From Streptomyces camelliae (GTDB lineage Bacteria > Actinomycetota > Actinomycetes > Streptomycetales > Streptomycetaceae), in contig NZ_CP115300.1 of assembly GCF_027625935.1 (NCBI RefSeq), positions 1,488,001 through 1,552,000 on the forward strand: a stretch of 64,000 nucleotides of DNA, given 5' to 3'. The notes below the pieces were generated by a model. It was not told the origin of the DNA and made no database searches. It was given only the letters and a program-made list of their open reading frames with translations. The position numbers and the translations under genes are program-made. Within the stretch, counting starts at the first letter, position 1. Every line of letters starts with the position of its first letter. Shown here piece after piece: positions 41,876 to 50,796 of the stretch.

Positions 41876-43005
41876 CCGTGAAACTCCTCAACCACCGGGC
41901 GGACGGCCCGGATTCCGCTCCCCCGCTGCTGCTCGGGCCGTCGCTGGGCACCTCGTACGCCCTGTGGGACGCCGTCGCGCCCGAACTCTCCGCCGGCCAC
42001 CGGGTGGTGCGCTGGGACCTGCCCGGGCACGGCGGCTCGGCGGCGGACCTGATCGGGCCGGGCGCGACCGTCGGCGACCTCGCGGCGCTGGTGCTGGACC
42101 TCGCCGACGCACTCGGCATCGACCGCTTCGGCTACGCCGGGGTATCCCTCGGCGGCGCCGTCGGCCTCCATCTGGCCGTGCACCACCCCGACCGGCTGAC
42201 CTCGCTGGCGGTCCTGTGCTCCTCCGCCCACTTCGGCGGCGGCGCGGCCTGGCGGGAACGGGCCGAGCGGGTGCGGCGCGAGGGTCTGGAGTGGCTGGTG
42301 GAGAGCGCCGACGCACGCTGGTTCACCCCCGGGTTCACCGTGCCGCGCCTGGTCCGGGACCACCGGGAGGCCGACCCGGAGGCGTACGCCGCCTGCTGCG
42401 ACGCGCTCGCCGCGTTCGATCTGCGCGACCGGCTCGGCGAGATCGCCGTACCGACCCTGCTGGTGGCGGGCCGACAGGACCCGGCGACACCGCCGGCCCA
42501 TCTGCGGGAGATCGCCGACGCGGTGCCCGGCTCGACGCTGATGGAGCTGCCCGGGGCCTCACACCTCGCGCCCGCGCAGTGCCCACGGGCCGTGCTGGCC
42601 GCGCTGCGCACCCAGCTCGACGGGCCGCCGTCCGGCGGGATGCGGGTGCGCCGCGAGGTACTGGGCGACGCACACGTGGACCGGGCGCAGGCCCGGCAGA
42701 CCCCGTTCACCGCCCGCTTCCAGGACTTCATCTCCCGCTACGCCTGGGGCGAGATCTGGACCGACCCGACGCTGTCCCGGCGCGAGCGCAGCATGATCAC
42801 GCTGACCGCACTCGTCGCGCACGGCCACTACGACGAACTGGCCATGCACGTCCGCGCGGCGCGCCGCAACGGGCTGACGCCCGAGGAGATCGGCGCGGTG
42901 CTGCTGCAGACCGCCGTGTACTGCGGGGTGCCGGCCGCCAACTCCGCGTTCGCGACGGCCCAGCGGGTGCTCGCCGAACTCGCCGAGGAGGAGGGCACGG
43001 ACTGA
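41872..43005 (+). CDS. pcaL: 3-oxoadipate enol-lactonase / 4-carboxymuconolactone decarboxylase fusion
   Basis: This 377-residue protein fuses PcaD and PcaC. The first 250 residues are an alpha/beta hydrolase with the nucleophile in FGYAGVSLGGAVGLHLAVHH, the acid near LLVAGRQDPATPP and the His in ELPGASHLAPAQCPRA. The last 120 residues are a carboxymuconolactone decarboxylase domain (RFQDFISRYAWGEIWTDP, HGHYDELAMHVRAARRNG). Fusion order is the usual actinobacterial PcaL. TTG 41872 overlaps the pcaB stop and has GGAG five bases upstream; GTG 41878 is a nearly equal alternative start. It is the last gene of the operon. Confidence 0.93.
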   Translation: MTVKLLNHRADGPDSAPPLLLGPSLGTSYALWDAVAPELSAGHRVVRWDLPGHGGSAADLIGPGATVGDLAALVLDLADALGIDRFGYAGVSLGGAVGLHLAVHHPDRLTSLAVLCSSAHFGGGAAWRERAERVRREGLEWLVESADARWFTPGFTVPRLVRDHREADPEAYAACCDALAAFDLRDRLGEIAVPTLLVAGRQDPATPPAHLREIADAVPGSTLMELPGASHLAPAQCPRAVLAALRTQLDGPPSGGMRVRREVLGDAHVDRAQARQTPFTARFQDFISRYAWGEIWTDPTLSRRERSMITLTALVAHGHYDELAMHVRAARRNGLTPEEIGAVLLQTAVYCGVPAANSAFATAQRVLAELAEEEGTD

Positions 43006-43082
43006 GGGCGGAGGGTGACCCTGCTGGTCGTATCTTCGACAGCACCCCTCTGACGGCGGCGGCGCGTGCCTAGGCTGGCAGC

Positions 43083-43874
43083 ATGTCGACTGTTCTGATC
43101 ACCGGTGCCACCTCCGGACTCGGCCGCTACGTCGCCTTCGAGCTGGTCCGCTCCGGCCATGTCGTCCTCGCCCACGGCCGCGACCGGGCACGCACCGAGC
43201 ACCTGGTCGCCGAGCTGCGCACCGAGGGGACGGCCGAGGGGTTCGTCGCCGACCTGGCCCGCCTCGCCGAGGTGCGCGAGCTGGGCGCCCGGGTCGCCGC
43301 CACCCACCCGGAGCTGGATGTGCTGATCAACAACGCCGGGGTGGGCGGCGGCACCCCCGGTTCCGGACGAGAGGTGAGCGCCGACGGACACGAACTGCGC
43401 CTCGCCGTCAACTACTTGGCGCCGGTCGCCCTCACCCGCTCCCTGCTGCCGGTCCTGCGGGAGAACACACCGGCCCGGGTCGTCAACGTCGGCTCGGCCG
43501 GCCAGGAACCCCTCGACTTCGCCGACCCCGAACTCACCCGCGGCTACAGCGGACTGTCCGCGTACTGCCGCAGCAAATTCGCCCTCGCCGCACATACCTT
43601 CACCCTCGCCGAGGAACTGGCGGACACCGGGGTGTCGGTGAACGTCCTGCACCCGGCCACCTTCATGGACACCGCGATGGTCCGCGAGAGCGCCGTCACC
43701 CCGTGGCACACCGTCGCCGACGGGGCGCCGGGCGTCCTGGCGCTGGCCACGGAAGACAGGGGCAGCGGGGGCTACTTCGACGGCACCCGGCGGGCGCGGG
43801 CGCACGAGGGGACGTACGACCCACAGGTCCGCAGGCGGCTGACGGCGGTGACGGACCAGCTGCTCGCGGTGTGA
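43083..43874 (+). CDS. short-chain dehydrogenase/reductase
   Basis: This 263-residue SDR oxidoreductase has the cofactor motif VLITGATSGLGRYVAFEL, the LDVLINNAGVGGG strand and catalytic YCRSK within GLSAYCRSKFALAAHTFTLA, with the Ser in VNVGSAGQE. The basic residues after the first strand (HGRDRAR) suggest NADPH. The substrate is unknown. It follows pcaL by 77 bases on the same strand but is not a known pathway member, and it converges on the AAA/TPR gene. Confidence 0.88.
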   Translation: MSTVLITGATSGLGRYVAFELVRSGHVVLAHGRDRARTEHLVAELRTEGTAEGFVADLARLAEVRELGARVAATHPELDVLINNAGVGGGTPGSGREVSADGHELRLAVNYLAPVALTRSLLPVLRENTPARVVNVGSAGQEPLDFADPELTRGYSGLSAYCRSKFALAAHTFTLAEELADTGVSVNVLHPATFMDTAMVRESAVTPWHTVADGAPGVLALATEDRGSGGYFDGTRRARAHEGTYDPQVRRRLTAVTDQLLAV

Positions 43875-43881
43875 CGTCTTC

Positions 43882-46566
43882 TCAGCGCAGCCCCCGCCCT
43901 GTCTCCAGCACCTCCCTCGCCTGGGCCACCAGGCCCTCCGCCCCGCACGCCCGGGCGAGGTCGAGGCCACGGCCCAGTTCTGCGACGGAGCGGGCGGCGA
44001 TGCCGTACTCGACGCGGGCCGCCGCGTGTTCGTACTGGCAGGGTGAGGCCTCCAGGTAGGTGACGGCCTGGGCGGCGAGCTGCACCGCGCGGCTGCCGGT
44101 CTCCAGGGCGGCGGCACAGCGCAGGGCCTCGCCGATCGCGGTGTCCGTGCCGAACCGCTCGGCCTGCCGGCGGGCGTCGGCCGCGAGCTGGGCGGCCCGC
44201 GGCGGGTCCTGCGCGGCGAGCGCCTTGGCGAGGTCGATCGACCAGGGCGCGAGCACGGGGTTGTGGCCGCCGCGCGAGGCGGCCGTCTTCTCGGCGGCCT
44301 CCAGCTCGTTGATCCCGTCCTCGACGCGGCCGACGGCGAGCAGCAGCCGGCCGCGCACGGAGCGGATGTCGGGCAGCACGATCGTGGACGGGTACGGGGG
44401 TGCGAAGCCGTACTGTCCGGCGATCGACCAGGCCTCCTGGACCCGGCCGCGGGCCAGCAGCGTGTCGACCAGTCCGCAGGTGGCCGACCAGTACAACGGC
44501 AGGCCGCGGCCCACCCGTTCGGCGAGGACCAGGGCCTCGCGCAGGGTGGACTCGGCGTCGCGCAGGCGCCCCTGTCTGCGGTAGGCGAGGCCGAGGAAGG
44601 CATTGGCGAGCGAGAGGTGGCCGCCGCGCCAGCCGGCGGTGGTGTAGGCGCGCAGGGCCTCGGCGAACAGGCTCTCGGCGCGGTCGAGCCGGTCGGCGTA
44701 GGCGTAGGTGTTGCCGAGCATCATCAGCAGCTCCATGCCCCACTCCTGGTCGGTCCAGCCGAGACCGGGCGCGAGACGGCCGTTGACCAGGGCGCGGTCG
44801 CACAGCTCGACGACCTCCTCGGCGTTCTCGCCGTGGGTCATGGCGTCGAAGGCGCGCAGGATGAGCAGGGCGCGCTCGGCGTTGTCGCGGCCGGTGCGGG
44901 TGCTCGCGAGTTCGGCCAGGCGCCGGGAGCGGGCCGGGGAGACGGTCTCGCCGTGGATGGTCTCCCACATGAACTGCACGGCGGTGAGCCGCATCCGGGC
45001 GGGGCCCGGTTCGTGCCGGGCGGCCTCGGCCTCGACCGTGCGGACGGCCTCCTCCAGCTGGTCGTTGTGGAGCTGTGCCTGGGAGAGACGGATCACCGCG
45101 TCGACGCGCCGGTCGCCTTCGAGGCCGGGCATGCCGAGCGCGTCCTGGAGGTGGTCGATGGTGACGGCGGGCGCGGTCAGCAGGGTGGCGCAGCCCAGTT
45201 CGTACAGGACATGGGCGTGGACGTCGGGGCGCGGCGGCTCCTGCAGGGCCCGTTCGAGACAGCGGCGGGCCGCGTCGGGCGCGCCGACGGCGAGGTGTTC
45301 GCGGGCCGCCTCGCGCAGCTGGGCGACGAGTTCCTCGTCGTCGTCCGGGTGCACCTTGAGCAGGTGCTGGGCCGCCTCGGCGGCGCCGCGGCCCAGCTCG
45401 GTGATGATCTGGGCGGCCACGCCGTGCATGGCGGTGCACACGGCGGGCGGGATGGAGTTGTAGACGGCGGTGGCGATCAGCGGGTGGACGAACTCCAGCT
45501 CGTCTTCCCGGCGTTCGGCGTCGGCCGCCCGGTCGGGCCTGGTGAGGATGCGGGCGTTGCAGAGGAGTTCGGCGCAGTGCCGGGCGAGGTCGTCGTTCAT
45601 GGTGGCGAGGCGGGCGACCATGTGGACGGTGATGGAGGTGCCGAGGATGGCGGCGGCCCAGGCGAACCGGGTGGCCTCCAGGCCGAGGTCCTTGAGCCGG
45701 TCGACCAGTCCGCCGCTGCGGGCGGAGCGGTTGAGGGCGCGCAGTTCCCCGGCGCGGGACTCGACGGGCGGGAGTTCGCCGTCCCGTACCTTGGCGAGCA
45801 GTTCGACGGTGTAGTAGAGATTGCCGCCGGTGACGGCCCACACCTCACGGCAGAACGCGTCGTCGGCGTGCCGGCCGAGGGTGGTGCGGGTGAGGCCCGC
45901 GGTGGCGTTCGGGGTGAGCGCGCTGAGGTCGCTGACGGGGCGGCCCGCGGCGGCGGCCACCGCGTCGAGGTGGCGGGCACTGTCCCCGCTGACCTCACCG
46001 GGGCGGCGGGCGACCACGACCAGTACGGACAGGTCGTCCAGGCGCTCGGCGAACGCGGCGAGCCAGCGCAGGGTCTCCTGGTCGGCCCAGTGCGCGTCGT
46101 CGATCAGCAGCACGAGGGGCCACTCCCGGCGGGCGAGCCGACGCACCGCGGCGACGAGTCCGTCGCACACGTACTGCGGGTCGGGGCTGCCCTCCTGCGG
46201 GTCGGCTATGCCGAGGGCGGGTCCGGCGATGTCGTACCAGTCGCCGAGGTACTCGCGGGCCTCCTCCGGCAGCAGGGACAGCAGGGCGGGCTGGAGCAAC
46301 TGCCGTACCACGGTGAACGGGACGGACTTCAGGGTCTCCGCGCCGCGTGCGGACCAGACGGTGCAGCCGCGGCGTTCGGCGATCCGGCGGGTCTCGGCGA
46401 GCAGCGCGGTCTTGCCGAGCCCCGCCTCGCCGCGGAAGACCAGCAGGCTGCCCGCGGACGACCGGTCGGCGCACAGGGCGTCGAGCGCGTCTGCGACGGT
46501 GGCCATCTCCGCGTCCCGCTCCCACAGGGAAGCCGAGGCGGCCGTCGGCGGCCGTCCCTCCGTCAT
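43882..46566 (-). CDS. large AAA ATPase/TPR protein, LAL-like without visible HTH
   Basis: This 894-residue protein has the N-terminal STAND-type ATPase of LAL/MalT regulators: Walker A in LLVFRGEAGLGKTALLAETR and Walker B in PLVLLIDDAHWADQETLRWL, followed by RFAWAAAILGTSITVHMVAR. About 500 residues of TPR-like helical repeats follow (for example DRLDRAESLFAEALRAYTTA). LAL regulators normally end in a LuxR-type HTH, but here the protein ends AREVLETGRGLR inside helical repeats. The stop is only seven bases from the convergent SDR gene, so there is no room for a lost HTH in frame. Either it is an HTH-less subgroup or a truncated regulator. Confidence 0.8.
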   Translation of the reverse strand: MTEGRPPTAASASLWERDAEMATVADALDALCADRSSAGSLLVFRGEAGLGKTALLAETRRIAERRGCTVWSARGAETLKSVPFTVVRQLLQPALLSLLPEEAREYLGDWYDIAGPALGIADPQEGSPDPQYVCDGLVAAVRRLARREWPLVLLIDDAHWADQETLRWLAAFAERLDDLSVLVVVARRPGEVSGDSARHLDAVAAAAGRPVSDLSALTPNATAGLTRTTLGRHADDAFCREVWAVTGGNLYYTVELLAKVRDGELPPVESRAGELRALNRSARSGGLVDRLKDLGLEATRFAWAAAILGTSITVHMVARLATMNDDLARHCAELLCNARILTRPDRAADAERREDELEFVHPLIATAVYNSIPPAVCTAMHGVAAQIITELGRGAAEAAQHLLKVHPDDDEELVAQLREAAREHLAVGAPDAARRCLERALQEPPRPDVHAHVLYELGCATLLTAPAVTIDHLQDALGMPGLEGDRRVDAVIRLSQAQLHNDQLEEAVRTVEAEAARHEPGPARMRLTAVQFMWETIHGETVSPARSRRLAELASTRTGRDNAERALLILRAFDAMTHGENAEEVVELCDRALVNGRLAPGLGWTDQEWGMELLMMLGNTYAYADRLDRAESLFAEALRAYTTAGWRGGHLSLANAFLGLAYRRQGRLRDAESTLREALVLAERVGRGLPLYWSATCGLVDTLLARGRVQEAWSIAGQYGFAPPYPSTIVLPDIRSVRGRLLLAVGRVEDGINELEAAEKTAASRGGHNPVLAPWSIDLAKALAAQDPPRAAQLAADARRQAERFGTDTAIGEALRCAAALETGSRAVQLAAQAVTYLEASPCQYEHAAARVEYGIAARSVAELGRGLDLARACGAEGLVAQAREVLETGRGLR

Positions 46567-46903
46567 CCCGTTACCTCCCCAGGTCGCCCGAATGACGTAC
46601 AGAGCACGAGCGTAGCCGTCCGGCAGGGCCTGTGGTGGGCGGTACGCCCAGCTGTTGCCCCGCCGGGTGAAAGCGGGTGCGCACAGGCGACGCCCGCCCG
46701 GCCCGAACCGCCGGTCAGCAGCCGACGGGGCGTCAACCGGGCCACCGGAGGCCGGTGGCGAGGGGCGCGGGCCCGGAGTCGCCGTCGGAAAAGGGGGTGG
46801 GGAGAAAAAGAGCGAGAGAAATCCGAGGCGAAATAATCCGGTCTGTTCTGTTCGCGGCAGATCCTCTCATCACACTTTCACGGTCGCCTCATACGGTGGG
46901 GGC
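46567..46903. other. 337-base divergent intergenic region
   Basis: No gene is supported here. It separates the divergent AAA/TPR gene and the DUF2510 gene and should hold both promoters. An A/T-richer patch (GCGAAATAATCC near 46824) lies about 75 bases before the DUF2510 start. I see no clear palindrome or -35/-10 pair. Confidence 0.5.
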
Positions 46904-48004
46904 ATGACGCAGGTGACTCCCCCCGGGTGGTACCCCGACCCCGGGCAGACGAACGACGGTCCGCCCACCGAGCGCTGGTGGGACGGCAAGGCCTGGACGG
47001 ACCAGACCCGCCCCGCCGGGACGGCCGCCGCGTGGGGTCCCCCGCCGCAGCCGGCGCCTGCGGCACCCTCACCGTCTCCGGTGTTCGGCGCACAGCCGGC
47101 GCCCGCCGCGCCCCTCGGGCCCGGCGGGCCCGGTGGCTACGGCGAGGCGCCGGGGTACGGGACGTATCCGGCGTACCCCGCCGAGCCGCCGGCCGGGTCC
47201 CGGCGCCGGCTGCGCAACGGCATAGCCGTCACGGTGGCGACCGTGGTACTGGCGAGCATCGGGATCGGCGTCTGGGCGCTGACCAAGGGCGACGGCAGCG
47301 GCAGCGGCGACCGCGCCGGATCGCAGCAGGGCGCGCCGGGCGGGCAGAACGGCGGCCAGGGCGGGCCGTTCGGCGGCGGCTCGGGCGGCTCCGGAGGTGC
47401 CGGCGGATCCGGGGGTTCCGGCGGTTCCGGCGGCGGCGCGCCGTCGCCGGGGCAGTCCGACGCGCCCAAGGTGCAGGGCGGCGGCACGGTGTCGGACCCG
47501 GTCAACGGGATCAGTCTGCCGGTGCCGAAGGGCTGGACCGGGCAGACGATCAGCGTCGGCGCGGAGGTGACCTCGGACGACTCCTACAAGTGCCCGGGCA
47601 ACGCCGGCCAGACCTGCACCGCGGGCGGCGCCTACACGGCTCCGGCGGTGGCGCTGGGCCTGAAGGGCACGACGGCCGAGGAAGTCGCCAAGGCGGACAT
47701 CGCGGCCAACGCCAGGCAGTCCTACGGCGGCACCACCTACGGCAGCATCACCTCGCACCAGGTGCTGGCATCGCAGGCGGTGACGGTGGCCGGGCAGAAG
47801 GGCTACATGGTGCGCTGGAAGGCGGTCACCAGCAAGGGCTCCGACGGCTACGTCGAGTCGGTCGCCTTCCCCTCGCCCAACGACGCCAAGCAGATCGTCG
47901 TGGTGCGCTTCGGCATCGACGTCGGACAGCAGACCTCGGTCATCGAGGAGATCCTGAACGGGATCAAGGTCTCGTCCGGCGGCGGCAACGGCCAGAACGT
48001 CTGA
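46904..48004 (+). CDS. DUF2510 membrane-anchored protein
   Basis: This 366-residue protein starts with a DUF2510 module (PPGWYPDPGQTNDGPP then ERWWDGKAWTDQTRP), followed by a Pro/Ala-rich segment. One transmembrane helix is at about residue 105-127 (IAVTVATVVLASIGIGVWAL). After a long Gly/Ser linker there is a folded outside domain (VSDPVNGISLPVPKGWTGQT to SVIEEILNGIKVSSGGG) with two cysteines (YKCPGNAGQTC). The layout suggests a cytoplasmic DUF2510 sensing or docking part and an extracytoplasmic domain; the function is unknown. Confidence 0.85.
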   Translation: MTQVTPPGWYPDPGQTNDGPPTERWWDGKAWTDQTRPAGTAAAWGPPPQPAPAAPSPSPVFGAQPAPAAPLGPGGPGGYGEAPGYGTYPAYPAEPPAGSRRRLRNGIAVTVATVVLASIGIGVWALTKGDGSGSGDRAGSQQGAPGGQNGGQGGPFGGGSGGSGGAGGSGGSGGSGGGAPSPGQSDAPKVQGGGTVSDPVNGISLPVPKGWTGQTISVGAEVTSDDSYKCPGNAGQTCTAGGAYTAPAVALGLKGTTAEEVAKADIAANARQSYGGTTYGSITSHQVLASQAVTVAGQKGYMVRWKAVTSKGSDGYVESVAFPSPNDAKQIVVVRFGIDVGQQTSVIEEILNGIKVSSGGGNGQNV

Positions 48005-48035
48005 GCCGGGACCGCCCGGACGCCGGACGTGAAAG

Positions 48036-48080
48036 GGCCGGGTGGGGCGCCCCTCCGCTCAAGGGGAGCCCCACCCGGCC
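48036..48080. terminator. bidirectional hairpin between DUF2510 and tetR-type genes
   Basis: GGCCGGGTGGGGC and GCCCCACCCGGCC form a perfect 13-bp stem, with CCCCT/AGGGG pairing further inside the loop. It lies between convergent genes. Confidence 0.85.
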
Positions 48081-48131
48081 GGGGGTGCGCGCCGCCCCCG
48101 TCCCCACGGTGCGGCGCGGGCAGACCGCCGT

Positions 48132-48776
48132 TCAGTCATCCCGTGAACGGCGGCCTGGGTCCTGTGTCAGCCCGAGCGCGGGCAGCACGGTGGCGTCCAC
48201 GAACCGGGCGAGGTACTCGGCGTCGGCGTACTGGCCGCTGAGCACGGGCCGTACGCGCAGGACGCCGAACATCATCGCGGGGATGTACTCCAGCGCCGGA
48301 TGGCCGGCAGGGACCTCGCCCCGTGCCACGCCTCGCGCGAGCATCTCCTGCAGCGCGGCGACCTCCGGGTGGACGAGCGCCTCGCGCAGTGCCAGCGCCA
48401 GTTCGTGGTCGGCGGTCACCGCGTGTCCCAGCGCCTGGAGCAGCTTGGTGTCCTTGCCGGACCAGTCGCCCGCGGCCCGTGCGGCCTGGCGCAGGTCCTC
48501 GGCGAGGGATCCGGTGTCGATGCCGGCGAAGCGCACCCGGCGGCTGGCGCGCAGCGCGGCCGCGACGAACTGGGGCTTGGTCTTCCACTGCCGGTAGAGC
48601 GTGGACTTGCTGCACCGGGTGCTGGCGGCGATGCCCTCCATGGTGACGGACTCGTACCCGCACTCGCGGATCTGCTCCAGCACGGCGTCGAAGAACTCCC
48701 GCTCACGCGCCGGCGTGATCTTGGAGCGGCGCGAGGCGGCGACCGTCTCCGGTCCGTCCGCGGCCTGCGACGTCAT
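48132..48776 (-). CDS. TetR family transcriptional regulator
   Basis: This 214-residue regulator has a TetR HTH (FFDAVLEQIRECGYESVTME, GIAASTRCSKSTLYRQWKTK) at about residues 25-70 and a helical effector domain with AGDWSGKDTKLLQALGHAVT, typical of the TetR C-terminal domain. It faces the PAP2/DMT gene pair across a region with nested inverted repeats and probably represses them and itself. ATG 48776 has GAGGAAG upstream. Confidence 0.9.
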   Translation of the reverse strand: MTSQAADGPETVAASRRSKITPAREREFFDAVLEQIRECGYESVTMEGIAASTRCSKSTLYRQWKTKPQFVAAALRASRRVRFAGIDTGSLAEDLRQAARAAGDWSGKDTKLLQALGHAVTADHELALALREALVHPEVAALQEMLARGVARGEVPAGHPALEYIPAMMFGVLRVRPVLSGQYADAEYLARFVDATVLPALGLTQDPGRRSRDD

Positions 48777-48831
48777 GCGGTGCTTCCTCTCGCTCGTGGG
48801 CCGGGCCCTGTCCTCAGTGTGGCGCACATCA

Positions 48832-48901
48832 ATCGATACGCCAGTGTACCGGTACCGACCCGTATCGGTACACTGACGTTTCGGTACGACATCGTATCGA
48901 T
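48832..48901. promoter_or_regulatory. nested inverted repeats between tetR and PAP2 genes
   Basis: Outer arms ATCGATACG (48832-48840) and CGTATCGAT (48893-48901) are perfectly complementary. Inner arms CAGTGTACCG (48842-48851) and CGGTACACTG (48866-48875) are also perfect, and GTACCGA/TCGGTAC pair again between them. They fill the gap between the divergent starts and are obvious candidates for the operators of the TetR protein. Confidence 0.8.
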
Positions 48902-48940
48902 GAGTTCTACACGCACCACCGTCAGTGAAGGGGCCGGGGG

Positions 48941-49744
48941 ATGACTGCGCGAACCGAGCCTGGCGAGGCAGAGGCGGAGCCGCCGGACGCGACCGCGCGC
49001 CCGGCGCTCATACGTGAGCTTCTGCTGGTCGCGGGGCTGTTCCTCGTCTACAAGCTCGGCCGGCAGCTCGCCACCGGTCACACCGGCAACGCCGTCCACA
49101 ACGCCCACCGCGTGTGGGACCTGGAACGGACGCTGCACCTCCCCCACGAGAACGCCGTGCAGTCCGCACTGCTGCACGGCGACACCCTCGTCCGCATCGC
49201 CAACACCTACTACGCCACTGTCCACTTCCCGGCGACGCTGGCCTTCCTGGTCTGGCTCTACGTCAAGCGGCCCGCCCACTACACCTGGGCGCGCCGGGTC
49301 CTCGCGGTCGTCACCACGGCCGCGCTGGTGCTGCCGTTCACCTTCCCGCTGGCCCCGCCGCGGATGCTGGCCGGGACCGGCCTGGTGGACACCGCGAAGA
49401 TCTACGGCCCGTCCGTGTACGGCCCGCCGTCCAGCGACCATCTGTCCAACCAGTTCGCGGCGATGCCGTCGCTGCACTTCGGCTGGGCGCTGATGGTGGC
49501 GATCGGCCTCATCGTGGCCACCCGGTCCCGCCTGCGCTGGCTGTGGCTCCTGCACCCGCTGATCACCCTGCTGGTGATCGTGGGCACGGCCAACCACTAC
49601 TGGCTCGACGCGATCGTCGCCACCGCCATGCTCGGCATCGCCCTCGCCGTGATCCGTCCGCCGCGGCGGACGCCGCGCACGGCCGGGCGCGGCGCCGGCC
49701 GGCTCGCCCCTCGCGAGAGCGTCCTGGTGGGAGCGGTCCGATGA
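48941..49744 (+). CDS. PAP2 family membrane phosphatase
   Basis: This 267-residue integral membrane protein has about six hydrophobic segments. The phosphatase motif is seen as FAAMPSLHFGWALMVAIG (central SxxH part) and GTANHYWLDAIVATAMLG (SRxxxxxHxxxD-like final motif), as in inositol-phosphorylceramide-synthase/AUR1-like PAP2 proteins. It would dephosphorylate or transfer phospholipid head groups at the membrane. Its stop overlaps the next gene by four bases. Confidence 0.9.
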   Translation: MTARTEPGEAEAEPPDATARPALIRELLLVAGLFLVYKLGRQLATGHTGNAVHNAHRVWDLERTLHLPHENAVQSALLHGDTLVRIANTYYATVHFPATLAFLVWLYVKRPAHYTWARRVLAVVTTAALVLPFTFPLAPPRMLAGTGLVDTAKIYGPSVYGPPSSDHLSNQFAAMPSLHFGWALMVAIGLIVATRSRLRWLWLLHPLITLLVIVGTANHYWLDAIVATAMLGIALAVIRPPRRTPRTAGRGAGRLAPRESVLVGAVR

Positions 49745-50703
49745 GCGCCGCCGCCCTGGTCGCCGTCGCCCTGTCCCTCGTCTCGGCCGTCGCCTACGCC
49801 CTCGCCGCCGTGGCCCAGGAACGGCTCGCCTCCCGCACCGCCGGCGCCGGACTGCTGCGGCTGCTCGGCAACGGCGCCTGGTGGTGGGCGGTCGGCCTGA
49901 ATGCCGCCGCCGCGCTGCTGCACGTCGTCGCCCTCAAGTACGGCCCGCTCACCCTCGTCCAGCCGCTCGGAGCGCTCACCCTGGTCGCGGCCGTGCCGCT
50001 CGGGGCGCGGGCGGCCGGGCGGCGGGTCAGCGCGGTGGAGTGGCGCGGTACGGCGCTGACGCTGCTCGGGCTCGCCGCGCTGCTCGTGACCGCCTCCGGT
50101 CCGGCGCCCGAGCGGGTGCTGTCACTGCCCGAGGCGCTGGCGGTGGCCGGTACGACGGCCGCCGCGATCGGCATGCTCTCCCGGCCCGGCGCCCGTCCCG
50201 GCCTGAGGCACGCGACGGCGTCCGGCTTCGCCTCCGGCGTCGCCTCGGCCCTCACCCAGACGGTGACCGTGGCGGCCACGGACCGCACGGGCCCGGGCCT
50301 GGGCACCGAGGTGATCGTGGTCGCCGTCCTCGTCGCCGCGTTCGCCGTCGGCGGGCTGCTGCTGTCCCAGACGGCCTACCGCGGCGGTCTCGGCGCCCCG
50401 CTCGCCGTGGTCACCCTCGCCAACCCGGTCGCGGCCGCGACGATCGGCCTCACCCTGCTCGGCCAGGGCCTCCAGGGCGGCGCCGGCGGCATACTGCTGG
50501 CCCTCGCCGGAGCGGTACTGGCCTCCTGGGGAGTGGTCCTGCTCACCCGGGTCACCCCGGGGCCGGCGCCCGAGGCTCCGATGCCCGAGGTCGACGACCA
50601 CCCCGTGGCCGCGGTCCTGGCGCTGGAACCGGGCACGGCGACCGCCGAACCGGCGCTGGTGCCACGGCAACCGGAACAGCCGGGACACCTCACCGCACTG
50701 TGA
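49741..50703 (+). CDS. DMT superfamily transporter-like membrane protein
   Basis: This 320-residue protein has about nine or ten hydrophobic helices (for example ALVAVALSLVSAVAYALAAV, LGALTLVAAVPLGARAAG, VIVVAVLVAAFAVGGLLL), organised as two similar halves like EamA/DMT proteins. The region YGPLTLVQPLGALTLVAAVP and its later echo APLAVVTLANPVAAATIG support this. The acidic C-terminal tail is cytoplasmic. The substrate is unknown. It is coupled to the PAP2 gene by an ATGA overlap, suggesting shared work in lipid or phosphate handling. Confidence 0.82.
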   Translation: MSAAALVAVALSLVSAVAYALAAVAQERLASRTAGAGLLRLLGNGAWWWAVGLNAAAALLHVVALKYGPLTLVQPLGALTLVAAVPLGARAAGRRVSAVEWRGTALTLLGLAALLVTASGPAPERVLSLPEALAVAGTTAAAIGMLSRPGARPGLRHATASGFASGVASALTQTVTVAATDRTGPGLGTEVIVVAVLVAAFAVGGLLLSQTAYRGGLGAPLAVVTLANPVAAATIGLTLLGQGLQGGAGGILLALAGAVLASWGVVLLTRVTPGPAPEAPMPEVDDHPVAAVLALEPGTATAEPALVPRQPEQPGHLTAL

Positions 50704-50713
50704 GCACACAGAA

Positions 50714-50754
50714 CGGCGGCCGGTGCGCACCTCTTCCGCGCGCACCGGCCGCCG
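50714..50754. terminator. bidirectional terminator hairpin
   Basis: CGGCGGCCGGTGCGC and GCGCACCGGCCGCCG form a 15-bp perfect stem with an 11-base loop between two convergent genes. Confidence 0.85.
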
Positions 50755-50796
50755 TGGTCGTACTCCCCCGACCCAGTTCTCCCCATGGGACGCTGT

